Positions 19,652 to 28,833 of a DNA stretch of 37,576 bases are shown here, piece after piece. The DNA comes from Nitrosomonas sp. GTDB lineage: Bacteria > Pseudomonadota > Gammaproteobacteria > Burkholderiales > Nitrosomonadaceae. Below the pieces are notes generated by a model that searched no databases, was not told the origin of the DNA, and worked only from the letters and a program-made list of their open reading frames with translations. The stretch's first letter is position 1. Every line of letters begins with the position of its first letter. The stretch covers positions 1-37,576 of the forward strand of contig JAHBZZ010000028.1 in NCBI GenBank assembly GCA_019635215.1. Reading direction: 5' to 3'. The position numbers were made by a program, and so were the translations under genes.

Positions 19652-20982
19652 CAGTTCTGCCCCTCTGTCTTGGGGGACTGACGAAGTTTGAAGCTTTGAA
19701 AACGGATGAGCCGATCGGCATCCCGTATTACTGAGTGACCAGAGCCATAAACGGCGATCAATTTTTCACGCAACGCTCTACCTTCGGGTGTGTCATGAAG
19801 GCCGTCTTCAATGGCTGCGATGTAGTCGGCAATCAGTTGCGCTTCATGAACTGGCGGTATGGGGTTTACTCCCATGACATCGTTTAGTGCCACAGAGCTT
19901 TCCATCCCCATGATTTCCTGATCGGGCGATTGCGCCTGCCACTGATCTTCGCTGTCCTTGAACACGACTCTGATGTTGTCTCGCTTTACGGTAGAAAGCA
20001 CTTGCGGGCTGTGACTACTAACGATGAATTGCAGTCTGGGAAAGGCGTTGCGCAGACTTTGAATCACCTGTTGTTGCCATGTCGGGTGCAGATGCAGATC
20101 CACTTCGTCAATCAGTACAACGCCTGTACTTTCGCGCGGCGCGCGTTCTCTCAGATGACCATTGAGACGCGCGCAACGCAGGGCCAAATCGGCCACCAGG
20201 GAGATCATGGCGCGTACGCCGTCGCTGAGCATACTGATGGGCAGTGCGCCATGATCGGCATGCACCATGGCTAGTTCCTCGAACATCAGGCTGTAGTGAA
20301 AATGACTCCAGCCTTCGCTTACCATGACGGTATCGACGGCCTCAGCGATTCCTTGCAGGCGAGATTGCAAATTAGAATGTTCATAACCGGGTTGACTGCG
20401 CTGCTGAACTGCCGCCAGCGAGGCTTTTTTCATCCATGCCTGCAACTGCACAAAGCTGGACAAGGAGGACAAACAGTCTTTATAGCCTGCCGTGCGGCTT
20501 TCAGTGAGGATCGATTTAGTGCTGATGTTACTATGGCTGACCCATAGTCGCTTGGAACTGTAGTAGCGCACGACTGGCAAAGTCACATCTGCTTTCTGGC
20601 GTAACTCTGCTTGCAGCGATTTTCCCCAATTGGCCAAAGGAGCCGCCTCTTTTTTGGTAGTACGGCCTTTAGCACTATGCAAGGTACGCTGCCATTTAAT
20701 GTCTGGAGTACTCAGCGTGGCATCGATGACTACCGGAAAATTTTGTTGGTTTTCGAATCCATCCCCCACCACGCCATAACGGGCATCGGTACGCCGGATG
20801 TGCTCAGACTTTCCTTCGTCAAATGCACCTACAAAGGGGCCGAGGGCGGCAGCAACAGCTTCCAGAATTGTAGTTTTACCTTGACCATTACGAGCGGCGA
20901 GCACAGTCAGTTCGGGATGGAAGTCTATTTCAAAATTTTCAAAGCGGCGATAGTTGCGTAGTTTGAGTTGTGAGAAGTTCAT
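19651..20982 (-). CDS. ptuA: PtuA-like AAA/ABC-type ATPase
   Basis: 443 residues, similar in size to Septu PtuA. It begins [20 protein letters not shown], the N terminus of the RecF/OLD-like AAA_21/AAA_23 ATPases. Walker A is at 32-38 (NGQGKTT). [19 protein letters not shown] (252-270) is the ABC signature region, and [14 protein letters not shown] (287-300) is Walker B with the catalytic Glu, followed by [10 protein letters not shown] (H-loop). In Septu the ATPase assembles with PtuB and controls its nuclease. No Toprim domain is visible, so it is not an OLD nuclease. It overlaps the helicase stop by four bases and the HNH start by one, which implies coupled translation. Confidence 0.88.
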   Translation of the reverse strand: MNFSQLKLRNYRRFENFEIDFHPELTVLAARNGQGKTTILEAVAAALGPFVGAFDEGKSEHIRRTDARYGVVGDGFENQQNFPVVIDATLSTPDIKWQRTLHSAKGRTTKKEAAPLANWGKSLQAELRQKADVTLPVVRYYSSKRLWVSHSNISTKSILTESRTAGYKDCLSSLSSFVQLQAWMKKASLAAVQQRSQPGYEHSNLQSRLQGIAEAVDTVMVSEGWSHFHYSLMFEELAMVHADHGALPISMLSDGVRAMISLVADLALRCARLNGHLRERAPRESTGVVLIDEVDLHLHPTWQQQVIQSLRNAFPRLQFIVSSHSPQVLSTVKRDNIRVVFKDSEDQWQAQSPDQEIMGMESSVALNDVMGVNPIPPVHEAQLIADYIAAIEDGLHDTPEGRALREKLIAVYGSGHSVIRDADRLIRFQSFKLRQSPKTEGQN

Positions 20983-23900
20983 GTTTTTTCTCCTGGTAAC
21001 TCCGCTCTGATCAGTAACTGACCCAGATCGAGATTCTTGCTGGTTTCCGCCCAGTCCGGCTCCTGCGTGAAGGGCTGGCGCACGTAGAACGGGCCTTCGT
21101 GCCTGTCCCCGTCCACCAGCACGATAGCGAGGATGAATTTGTCCGCCTGGTTCAGGCCGTAGAGGATTTCATTGCGGCTGACCGTGATGGTACTTTGTCC
21201 TTTGACGCGGCCTTTGACCTCGATATGCCGATCGGGTTTAATGGAGCCGTCCGGGTTGGCCGGGGGTCGTGCTGTAATGTCCCATCCGCATTTTTCGCCG
21301 GAGACATCTTTTACCGCGTGTCCCAAACGCCTTTCGACTGCCATGACGGCATTCATCGCAATCTGTTCGATACGAGAGCGCATTTCGGCATCGGCGCAAA
21401 AGTTATTTTCCCCTTTGTATTGCGATAACAGTCCCTGTGGGATGACCAACGCGCCGCCAATCACCACCGGCGTACTGGAAACAACATTTTTCATCGCTTC
21501 CAGTTCGCGTTTACGTTGCGCCAGTCTTTCGGTGAGTTCATCGACACGGCGGCGCGCATTCTCCGGCTGGATGCGGGGTTGTTTCCCGGCAGCGACATCT
21601 TCACTGAGTTTAAGGTAGCGGTCTGACCAGTGGTTGATTTCCTTGACCAGCCGCTCATGAACCGCAGTCAGTATTTTGTCTGCCTGACGCTCCCGCCGGG
21701 CTTTTACTTCCTGATAGTGTTCGGGCACCAAATACCGGGAAGCGTGGGTGAGCGCCAGTTTTTCCAGATCATTATTGATCCAGGGCGCATTAAGAATAGA
21801 TTGCATCAGTTTGAGGTCGTATGCATCAATAGGTTGCAGATCGAGGTGCGGCGCCCAACCCGCATGGTTGGCATTGCCCTGCTGATCGATTTCGACAAAC
21901 TGTAAGCGGCGGGAAGCGACGCGTTGCTGCATACGATGATGCGTATCTCCACTTTCACGCACGCTGTGATCCACCATGAACAGCATTCTGGGTTCCAGTC
22001 CATCATCATTCGGATCGACCAACACAGCACCCTGTTTGAGTTTGCCGCGATGAGCGGACAGGATGAGATCGGTTGTGGCATACATCAACGGATGGCCGGG
22101 ATGTATCAGGTCGGCCATCGGCTTTCCATGCATTCTGGCCAGATTTTTCTCAAAGCAGATGCGTTCGTATTTCTTCAGTACCGGTGTGCGTGTTTCACCG
22201 ATAATCCGGTCACGCTCGCGAATGGCAGCGGGAACATGGCGCACTTCAAAGCGCCCGGATTCACGGGCACGCATTTCACCGCTGAGATTCTGAAAGGCCT
22301 CGGTAAAAAAAGCGCGAATGAAATAGGGTTGCAGCTTGCGGGCTTCCGCCTTTTCCATCTCTTCCTTGACGGCATAGAGATCCTCAAGATTCATATGCTG
22401 CTCGACCAGCGCATTGCGCCGCAGAATCGCTTTGAGGTGTTCAGTATCCAGCGCGCTGTCGATGATTTGACTGAGTCTGGCTTGTACTTCAGGAGACTCA
22501 CCATAGCGAATAGCTTCGACCAGCAATTCCTTGAGCGATATATTTTCAAAGGCTTCGCCGAGAATATCGAATACTTTTCCGCCAAGCGCCTGTTTTTCTA
22601 CTTCGAGTTTGTCGAACAAGCGCTGAAAAACATCACCTTCACGCGTTTCCCTGGCGATCAGATTCCACAGATGACAGACTTCAGTCTGGCCGATACGGTG
22701 GATGCGACCAAAACGTTGCTCCAGGCGATTGGGATTCCACGGCAGGTCGTAGTTGACCATGAGATTGGCATTTTGTAGGTTTACGCCTTCGCCAGCGGCA
22801 TCGGTCGCTACCAGCACTTGCACATCGGGATTGTTACGGAATTCTTCCTGCGCCTTGCGCCGGTCATCGCGGTTGACACCGCCATGGATGGTGATGACCG
22901 CTTCCGGCCTGCCCAGCATACCGCCGATACGGCCAACCAGATAATTGAGGGTATCCCTATGTTCGGTGAAAATAATCAGTTTGCGGCGATTGCCGCCTGC
23001 TGTGAACATTTCCGGACGATCCTGCAACAAGTGAGAAAGCTCTTCCCATTTTCTGTCATTACCGGATTGCACAATACCGAGAGCCTGATTTTCCAGGTCT
23101 TTCAGAATGCAGATTTCAGCTTCCAATTCATGAACAGTCTCAGCCGCCGTGGCTTGATCGACCACTTGATCGGCATAGTTTTCATATTCTTCTGCACTGA
23201 GTTCTTCATCAAGTTCATCGAAGTTGTCCGGTAGATCAATCTGTTTCTTGACGGTATACGTGCCCAGGGTTTCGGCGACGTTATTGTTTACGTTGTGACC
23301 CCGCGCAATAAGCTGCGTTTCCTTGAGTCGGGACTCAAGCCGTTTACGTCGGCGTTTAAGCGATTGATAAATGGCCTCGGGACTGGATGCCAGCCTACGC
23401 TGGAGCAGCGTCAATGCAAAACCGACTGTTCCTTTACGTTTGCTGCCAAGCTGATCGGCGCGGTTCATTTCGTTACGCACATAGTCGGTAACAGCGGCAT
23501 AAAGTGCCGACTCGGCATCCGACAGTTCGTAGTTGGCGCTATAGGCTCTACGTTCCGGAAACAACGGGGTGCCATCGAATTTGAGCAACTCTTCCTTGAC
23601 CATGCGCCGCATCATGTCGGAAACATCTACTTTATGCGCGCCTTCGCGAAATTTGCCGTAGAACCGGTCGCTATCCAGCAGGGACAGCCAGATTTGAAAA
23701 TCCTCTTCCTTGCCATTATGTGGCGTGGCGGTCATCAATAAAAAGTGGCGCGTTATGGAACCCAGCAATTCCCCCAATTGGAATCGCCTCGTTTTTTTGA
23801 TGTCGCCAGACCAGTAGGAAGCGGACATTTTGTGCGCTTCGTCAACAATGATCAGATCCCATTCGGTCAGCTTGAGCTTTTCCTGATATTCATCGTTACG

Positions 23901-24530
23901 GGAAAGTTGATCCAGTCGGCAGATGAGCTGGTTTTGCTCGTCGAAGTAATTACCGGAAATACATTGTTCCTGTTTCTCGCGGCTGAAAATTTCAAAATGA
24001 ACGTCAAACTTTTCCAGTAATTCATCCTGCCATTGTTCGGTGAGAGAACCGGGAGAGATAATCAGAATACGTTTGGCATCGGCGCGCATCAGCAACTCGC
24101 GGATCAGTAACCCGGCCATTATCGTTTTACCGGCTCCAGGGTCATCCGCCAAGACAAACCGAAGCGGCTGACGTGGCAGCATGGCCTCGTAAACCGCTGA
24201 GATTTGGTGCGGCAATGGTTCTACATTCGATGTATGCACAGCCATCATCGGATCGAACAGTGCTGCCTGAGAAATACGATAAGCTTCCAGGCTCAGCTTG
24301 AAATCCGCACCAGGCGCATCTAAAGCCCACGGACGGCCTACCTGAGCAGATTCAAGACGCGCTTCGTCGGAACGAAACAACATTTGCTCGTTGAGACGAC
24401 CCTGATTGTCTTTGTAATAGACGGTTAACGCATCGTCGCCAACGGATTCCACCTGCACCACGCGCACAATCTCACCCGCGTGGAGACCGAGAATCTGTGC
24501 ATCCTTTTTGATGTCTTCGAGTTTGAGCAT
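20979..24530 (-). CDS. SNF2-type helicase with C-terminal DUF3883 domain
   Basis: 1183 residues. The superfamily 2 helicase core has Walker [11 protein letters not shown] (129-138), DEAHKM (230-235), [10 protein letters not shown] (motif III), [14 protein letters not shown] (start of the C-terminal lobe), [13 protein letters not shown] and [17 protein letters not shown] (motifs V-VI). These place it among COG0553-type enzymes such as BrxHII and DrmD. A long helical region follows. The C-terminal DUF3883 segment has GWDI ... HIEVKGR near 1104-1108, resembling a PD-(D/E)xK nuclease-like fold; activity is not shown. It is the first gene of the tight operon, about 40 bases from a MITE. No Shine-Dalgarno sequence is evident before the ATG. 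Confidence 0.92.
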   Translation of the reverse strand: MLKLEDIKKDAQILGLHAGEIVRVVQVESVGDDALTVYYKDNQGRLNEQMLFRSDEARLESAQVGRPWALDAPGADFKLSLEAYRISQAALFDPMMAVHTSNVEPLPHQISAVYEAMLPRQPLRFVLADDPGAGKTIMAGLLIRELLMRADAKRILIISPGSLTEQWQDELLEKFDVHFEIFSREKQEQCISGNYFDEQNQLICRLDQLSRNDEYQEKLKLTEWDLIIVDEAHKMSASYWSGDIKKTRRFQLGELLGSITRHFLLMTATPHNGKEEDFQIWLSLLDSDRFYGKFREGAHKVDVSDMMRRMVKEELLKFDGTPLFPERRAYSANYELSDAESALYAAVTDYVRNEMNRADQLGSKRKGTVGFALTLLQRRLASSPEAIYQSLKRRRKRLESRLKETQLIARGHNVNNNVAETLGTYTVKKQIDLPDNFDELDEELSAEEYENYADQVVDQATAAETVHELEAEICILKDLENQALGIVQSGNDRKWEELSHLLQDRPEMFTAGGNRRKLIIFTEHRDTLNYLVGRIGGMLGRPEAVITIHGGVNRDDRRKAQEEFRNNPDVQVLVATDAAGEGVNLQNANLMVNYDLPWNPNRLEQRFGRIHRIGQTEVCHLWNLIARETREGDVFQRLFDKLEVEKQALGGKVFDILGEAFENISLKELLVEAIRYGESPEVQARLSQIIDSALDTEHLKAILRRNALVEQHMNLEDLYAVKEEMEKAEARKLQPYFIRAFFTEAFQNLSGEMRARESGRFEVRHVPAAIRERDRIIGETRTPVLKKYERICFEKNLARMHGKPMADLIHPGHPLMYATTDLILSAHRGKLKQGAVLVDPNDDGLEPRMLFMVDHSVRESGDTHHRMQQRVASRRLQFVEIDQQGNANHAGWAPHLDLQPIDAYDLKLMQSILNAPWINNDLEKLALTHASRYLVPEHYQEVKARRERQADKILTAVHERLVKEINHWSDRYLKLSEDVAAGKQPRIQPENARRRVDELTERLAQRKRELEAMKNVVSSTPVVIGGALVIPQGLLSQYKGENNFCADAEMRSRIEQIAMNAVMAVERRLGHAVKDVSGEKCGWDITARPPANPDGSIKPDRHIEVKGRVKGQSTITVSRNEILYGLNQADKFILAIVLVDGDRHEGPFYVRQPFTQEPDWAETSKNLDLGQLLIRAELPGEKT

Positions 24531-24570
24531 CGCGCTACTTTAATAGTATTAATAGAGAAGTATTTTATTC

Positions 24571-24711
24571 GAGACCTTTGCACGGCTACTACGCGGCACG
24601 ATAATTGCGTTAAAAATTTGCGAAAAATGCTCATTTACCCCGTGCAAACTCCGCTTTTTCGCAAATTTTTGCCTTATTCTCGTACCGCTCATGACACCGT
24701 GCAAAGGTCTC
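24571..24711. mobile_element. MITE, 141 bases, with IS5-type terminal repeats
   Basis: Perfect 15-base terminal inverted repeats GAGACCTTTGCACGG (24571-24585) and CCGTGCAAAGGTCTC (24697-24711). A 5-base direct repeat TATTC flanks both ends (24566-24570 and 24712-24716), as expected of a target duplication. Inside, AAAAATTTGCGAAAAA (24612-24627) and its exact complement (24655-24670) form a second inverted repeat, so the element can fold into a long hairpin. No coding frame. The same 15-base terminus opens the IS5-family element at 37349, its probable source of transposase. Confidence 0.85.
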
Positions 24712-24719
24712 TATTCATT

Positions 24720-26216
24720 TCAAACTCGGCCCTGCATAAACCGATCACGCAGCCACAGCTCGAGCCGATGTGTCGCCGTCACGTCGTCACGGTTATAATT
24801 CAGTAATTCCGATTTCAGCCGTTGTTTTTCAGCCGGATCGGTTTCAGCAAGAAAACGGTTAAACTGCACAATGGACCATTGAGAGCCGGATGCCGTATTC
24901 TCCCACTGAAAATTAACCAATTCAGGGTGCTTACAGATATCCTTCAGGCCGTAGCCCTGTAGCGGCAGCACCAGATTGTCCTGTACTGCCTTTTGCAGAT
25001 CAAACATCGGGCCGTGGTCGTTGCCCTGCGTTTTGCCGAGCAGCCACTGCACGGAGGCATGTTCAGTCATGTTATAGCGCTGCGCATAGTGTTTTATCAC
25101 CGCTTTTTCGTGATTGGAATAATGCGCCAGGATTACCGGTGAAAAAGTGATGCGATACTGCTCAATCTTTTCCAGAAAAGCCAGCCAGCCATCGTAGTCT
25201 GCGCCTTCATGATCAGTCCAGACATAATCGAAATCATGATGCGTGTGAGGCGGCACCAGCATCCCCCAGAGATAGACATGCCGCTCACGCGTCAAGGTAA
25301 GCGGGTTATCCTCGATATCAAAGTGTATCCAGTTACCTGTCGGTAATTCAATATTATTCAGTTGAAACACTTGATTCTGCAGATACGCCTGTGCCTGCAC
25401 CACGGCGCGCTGTTTGCGTTTTATGCCGGATAAATGGGGCACATCCGGTAAGGTTCCGGGATCCTGTGCTGCGAGTTGCGATATGGTCCGGATGCCCGCT
25501 GTGGCCAGATGTTCCGCTGAGCGGCCATGCACACCGTGCAACAGGGAAATATCCTCCTGATTGACGAAATGCGGCCGGCAGTGCTCAAAATAAGGACAAA
25601 TGCGGCACTTGCTGTGACTATAACGGACATCCGGTTGCACCAGTTGTTCACGCAATTGCCGCATATCCGCCAGAAACGCATCGACCAGTGCATCGGTTTC
25701 ACTGCCGATAACAGCTGTACGATTGCCACCCAGAAACACCATCACCGGCAGATCATTCTCTAACAATCTGCGATAAAGCCCCAGTTGTATCTTCAGTGCC
25801 CGTTTATTTTCATTTTGCGTTAACTTGGCATCCGCAGATTGATACTGACCGCTTTCATGGCGGATCAGAAAATCCGGAAAACCTACCAATCCGGCCTCTG
25901 GATTCATCAAATGCGCCTGATAGATGACAGCCACTCCCTGTTGCATGAGTGCCGTTGTGTGTTCGAATGAATCAGCATGATGTACATCATACTTGTCCTG
26001 TAGCTGCTTCAATATGCGTTGTTCATGCTCCAGTCCGGCATCAAACAAAAGGCGGGTAAATGCATCCACTTCAAAGTCAGATGTCCGATGCATGTTCAGC
26101 CATGCCCGGCGCCTGCAGGATGCCCAGGACGCAGCGTAGCTTGGCTTGATCAGGCGAATATCATGCTTGTCATATTCATTATCAATTGAAACTGTGCCTG
26201 GCGAATGTATGGTCAT
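24720..26216 (-). CDS. TM0106-family RecB-like nuclease with RNase H-like domain
   Basis: 498 residues. The N-terminal half is a RecB/Cas4-type PD-(D/E)xK nuclease: GFPDFL (Asp115), SADAKL (Asp129, Lys131) and QLGLY (Gln144, Tyr148). Cys34 plus the C-x2-C-x5-C triplet at 204, 207 and 213 (CRICPYFEHC) would bind a 4Fe-4S cluster, as in Cas4/AddB-like enzymes. The C-terminal half has an RNase H/DEDD-like exonuclease signature: WIHFDIEDNP (Asp-x-Glu) and YNRDDVTATHRLELWL. It lies upstream of the helicase on the same strand but is separated by a MITE 8 bases after its stop, and is flanked upstream by a second MITE. Membership in the defence operon is uncertain. Confidence 0.85.
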   Translation of the reverse strand: MTIHSPGTVSIDNEYDKHDIRLIKPSYAASWASCRRRAWLNMHRTSDFEVDAFTRLLFDAGLEHEQRILKQLQDKYDVHHADSFEHTTALMQQGVAVIYQAHLMNPEAGLVGFPDFLIRHESGQYQSADAKLTQNENKRALKIQLGLYRRLLENDLPVMVFLGGNRTAVIGSETDALVDAFLADMRQLREQLVQPDVRYSHSKCRICPYFEHCRPHFVNQEDISLLHGVHGRSAEHLATAGIRTISQLAAQDPGTLPDVPHLSGIKRKQRAVVQAQAYLQNQVFQLNNIELPTGNWIHFDIEDNPLTLTRERHVYLWGMLVPPHTHHDFDYVWTDHEGADYDGWLAFLEKIEQYRITFSPVILAHYSNHEKAVIKHYAQRYNMTEHASVQWLLGKTQGNDHGPMFDLQKAVQDNLVLPLQGYGLKDICKHPELVNFQWENTASGSQWSIVQFNRFLAETDPAEKQRLKSELLNYNRDDVTATHRLELWLRDRFMQGRV

Positions 26217-26238
26217 TGCATAATAATCATCTTGATCA

Positions 26239-26379
26239 GAACCTGTTCAAGATCTCGCTGAAGGGCGCATTGCTGCGTTAAAATCGAACTCAAAATGCTC
26301 ACATACCGCAAGTATGCTCCGCTTTTTCGTTCTATTTTGCCTTGCACTGTACCCCTTGATCGAGATATTGAACAGGTTC
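26239..26379. mobile_element. Second MITE, 141 bases, different terminal repeats
   Basis: Terminal inverted repeats GAACCTGTTCAAGATCTCG (26239-26257) and CGAGATATTGAACAGGTTC (26361-26379) match at 18 of 19 positions. The interior shares its order of short blocks with the MITE at 24571: TGCGTTAAAA, AAAATGCTCA, TCCGCTTTTTCG, TTTTGCCTT and GTACC. The length is identical. No clear target duplication is visible. It lies 22 bases upstream of the RecB-like gene and may supply or block its promoter. Confidence 0.75.
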
Positions 26380-26533
26380 GCAGAAAATAAATGTCACTGG
26401 TCTAATAAAATTGCGATTCTAGCAGTCATCGCATCACGCGGCGAGTCACTCAAAACACAAGCACATTTGTCCAGAGATATGACACCCCTGTCGTTTTTAC
26501 CGATCCATCAACAAAATCCGTAAAGCACTTTGT

Positions 26534-26563
26534 TTGCCGTTCACGTACTGGTACTGGTATACT
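26534..26563 (+). promoter_or_regulatory. Putative sigma-70 promoter of ffs
   Basis: TTGCCG at 26534-26539 and TATACT at 26558-26563 with an 18-base spacer. Transcription would begin near 26570, about 30 bases before the mature SRP RNA, consistent with a 5'-processed precursor. Nothing else is recognised between the MITE at 26379 and this site. Confidence 0.55.
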
Positions 26564-26600
26564 TCGCGATCTTGATGCATGCGCGCATCTGATAATTAAT

Positions 26601-26700
26601 GGCGGGCCTCCCCGCATTGCATGGTAGTGAATCTGGTCAGGTCCGGAAGGAAGCAGCCACAGCTATTTCTTGCAAGTGCCGGGGGTTCGGCTCGCCACCC
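26601..26700 (+). ncRNA. ffs: Signal recognition particle RNA, small (4.5S) type
   Basis: The universally conserved SRP domain IV loop GGTCCGGAAGGAAGCAGC is present at 26640-26657, followed by a symmetric-loop strand and GTGCCGGGGG. The ends pair: GGCGGGCC (26601-26608) with GGCTCGCC (26689-26696). The size of about 97 bases and the hairpin form fit the small bacterial SRP RNA that works with Ffh in membrane protein targeting. Location directly upstream of dnaX is typical of beta- and gammaproteobacteria. The 3' end is approximate. Confidence 0.95.
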
Positions 26701-26775
26701 CCGGCGCTTTCAGCAGAATCCATAAACAGCAAAAATCAAAACCGACTGTACCAATGTTGAGTGTCTCACTGATTT

Positions 26776-26783
26776 GCTATAAT
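26776..26783 (+). promoter_or_regulatory. Putative extended -10 promoter of dnaX
   Basis: GCTATAAT preceded by TG makes an extended -10 element (TGCTATAAT) 32 bases before the dnaX start. A weak -35 candidate, TTGA, begins at 26757. It would give dnaX-ybaB its own transcript separate from ffs. Confidence 0.5.
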
Positions 26784-26814
26784 GCTTTTTTAGTACTTCG
26801 GATTTTTTAGAAAC

Positions 26815-28485
26815 GTGTCCCAATCACAAGTTCTCGCACGCAAGTGGCGGCCCAGAACATTTTCAGAATTGACCGGGCAGGAACATGTCGTAAAAGCCTT
26901 ATCCAATGCGCTGAACCAAAACCGGCTGCATCATGCCTATCTCTTTACCGGCACACGCGGCGTAGGGAAAACCACCCTTGCCCGTATTTTTGCCAAAGCG
27001 CTGAATTGCGAAACAGGCATCACTCCGGCGCCATGCGGTACGTGTGCGGCATGCTTGGAAATCGACCGCGGCCATTTTGCTGATTTGATTGAATTGGATG
27101 CCGCATCCAACACGCAAGTGGATCATATGCGCGATTTACTGGAAAATGCGCTTTATGCACCCACCAATGCACGTTTCAAAATTTATATCATTGATGAAGT
27201 GCACATGCTTTCCAGATCAGCATTCAATGCCATGCTGAAAACGCTGGAAGAACCGCCCGGACATGTCAAATTCATACTGGCAACCACCGACCCGCAAAAA
27301 ATACCTGTCACTGTATTATCCCGTTGTTTACAGTTCAATCTCAAACTGATTCCTGCAACGCTGATCGCCGAATACCTGCAGACCATACTGATACAGGAAA
27401 ATATTGCATCCGATACCACTGCTTTGGAATTTATCGCGCGCGCGGCCCAGGGCAGCATGCGTGACGCACTCAGCATTCTGGATCAGGCCATCGCGTTTGG
27501 CGAAGGTCAGGTTATTGAAGCAACAGTACGCGAAATGCTCGGTGTCATCGATCACAGGCATCTGTATGAATTACTGGATGCGCTGGTTGCAAAAGATGGT
27601 AAACGGCTGTTATCGATTGCCACAGATATGGAATCGCAATGTCTTTCATTGGATACTGCTTTGCAGGATCTCGCGTCCATCCTTTACCGGATTTCACTGA
27701 CTCAGGCCGTACCGGATGCGATCAACGAGGATATCCCGGAATATCTCAGCATCCGGTCACTGGCCAATGCATTTTCGCCCGATGACATCCAGTTGCTGTA
27801 CCAGATTGCCCTGCATGGCCGTAACGACCTGCATCTGGCGCCGGATGAATACACCGGATTCACCATGACACTAATCCGTATGCTGGCCTTCATGCCGGAC
27901 GACTCTCCCCTGGAGAATCCACTGCCAGCACGGCAAAACAGCGTTTCAACAGCCCGGCAAAACAATGCTTCAGCAACTCGGCCGAATGAATCTGATACCC
28001 CAAAAATCGGTAAGTCGGAACCAGCACCAAAAACAACCGGTGCAAATGAACCGGCGGCTGCCGGAACAACCACAACAGCTATACCAGTATCTCAAAGCTG
28101 GCCGGAGCTGGTTAAACAGCTGAAACTGATCGGCATGGCCAAAATGCTTGCGCATCACAGCGAAGCGAAGCTATTGACGCACAACGCAATCGAGCTACTG
28201 ATCCCCGAAGCGCATAAGCACCTGCTCGACAAAAAATATCAGCAGGCCATTCAGACCGCAGTCGATACTTATTTCAGCAGACCGGTCAAACTCAGTTTTT
28301 CGATCGGCAGTATTACCGGTATAACGCCAGTCACACTTCAGCAGCTAGAAAACGAACAAAAGCAGGCCCATGCAATCGCAGCGATAGAGAAAGACCCCAT
28401 TGTGCAGGATTTGGTGGACAGTTTTGACGCAAAAATCATAGAATCCTCAATTAAACCCATACCCATCCAAGGAGAGAAAACATGA
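26815..28485 (+). CDS. dnaX: DNA polymerase III subunit gamma/tau
   Basis: 556 residues, starting at GTG ([20 protein letters not shown], the universal DnaX N terminus). Walker A is [10 protein letters not shown] (45-54); the zinc site is Cys65, Cys74, Cys77 and Cys80; Walker B is [24 protein letters not shown] and the SRC sensor (VLSRC) follow. It is the motor of the clamp loader. After about residue 365 comes a low-complexity linker with repeated ARQN-type units, then the C-terminal tau part. It is shorter than E. coli tau (643). I see no convincing slippery site for a gamma form. The stop overlaps the ybaB start by four bases. Confidence 0.97.
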   Translation: MSQSQVLARKWRPRTFSELTGQEHVVKALSNALNQNRLHHAYLFTGTRGVGKTTLARIFAKALNCETGITPAPCGTCAACLEIDRGHFADLIELDAASNTQVDHMRDLLENALYAPTNARFKIYIIDEVHMLSRSAFNAMLKTLEEPPGHVKFILATTDPQKIPVTVLSRCLQFNLKLIPATLIAEYLQTILIQENIASDTTALEFIARAAQGSMRDALSILDQAIAFGEGQVIEATVREMLGVIDHRHLYELLDALVAKDGKRLLSIATDMESQCLSLDTALQDLASILYRISLTQAVPDAINEDIPEYLSIRSLANAFSPDDIQLLYQIALHGRNDLHLAPDEYTGFTMTLIRMLAFMPDDSPLENPLPARQNSVSTARQNNASATRPNESDTPKIGKSEPAPKTTGANEPAAAGTTTTAIPVSQSWPELVKQLKLIGMAKMLAHHSEAKLLTHNAIELLIPEAHKHLLDKKYQQAIQTAVDTYFSRPVKLSFSIGSITGITPVTLQQLENEQKQAHAIAAIEKDPIVQDLVDSFDAKIIESSIKPIPIQGEKT

Positions 28486-28811
28486 AAGCTAATCTTGCAA
28501 ACATGATGAAGCAGGCACAGCAGGTACAGGAAAACATGCGGCAGATGCAGGAAAAGCTCGCCACAATCGAAGTGGAAGGCCAATCGGGCGCCGGTATGGT
28601 CAAGGTGATCATGACCTGTCGTCATGATGTCAAAAGTGTACAAATCGATAGCAGTTTGGTCGGTGATGACGATGACAAAGAAATGCTGGAAGATTTAATC
28701 GCCGCCGCATTCAACGACGCGGTCCGCCGCGTTGAATCCACCACACAGGAGAAAATGGCCGAACTGACCGGCGGATTGGGATTGCCGCCAGGCATTAAAC
28801 TGCCGTTCTGA
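28482..28811 (+). CDS. ybaB: YbaB/EbfC family nucleoid-associated protein
   Basis: 109 residues. Signature regions are [54 protein letters not shown] and the C-terminal [18 protein letters not shown]. YbaB forms dimers that bind DNA without strict sequence specificity. A ribosome binding site AAGGAGAG precedes the ATG, and the start overlaps dnaX by four bases. recR, which often follows, is absent here; rluB takes its place. Confidence 0.96.
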   Translation: MKANLANMMKQAQQVQENMRQMQEKLATIEVEGQSGAGMVKVIMTCRHDVKSVQIDSSLVGDDDDKEMLEDLIAAAFNDAVRRVESTTQEKMAELTGGLGLPPGIKLPF

Positions 28812-28833
28812 CCCTACATAACATTGCCACTTT

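Noticed and set aside
18971-20982. Retron Ec78-type system
   Set aside because: The ATPase and HNH proteins fit, but there is no reverse transcriptase gene and no msr/msd-like RNA nearby.
19651-20982. OLD-family nuclease (Gabija GajA-like)
   Set aside because: The 443-residue ATPase ends soon after the ATPase core and shows no Toprim domain.
13134-24530. Complete BREX or DISARM system
   Set aside because: No PglZ, BrxA, BrxF or BrxL, and no DrmA/DrmB/DrmC genes are present. Only single protein classes are shared with these systems.
26217-26600. A tRNA or att site serving as island integration point
   Set aside because: I found no cloverleaf, no integrase gene and no repeated att sequence; only a MITE and a promoter are recognisable.
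28482-28811. recR downstream of ybaB
   Set aside because: The next gene at 28834 is a clear RsuA/RluB-type pseudouridine synthase, not RecR.
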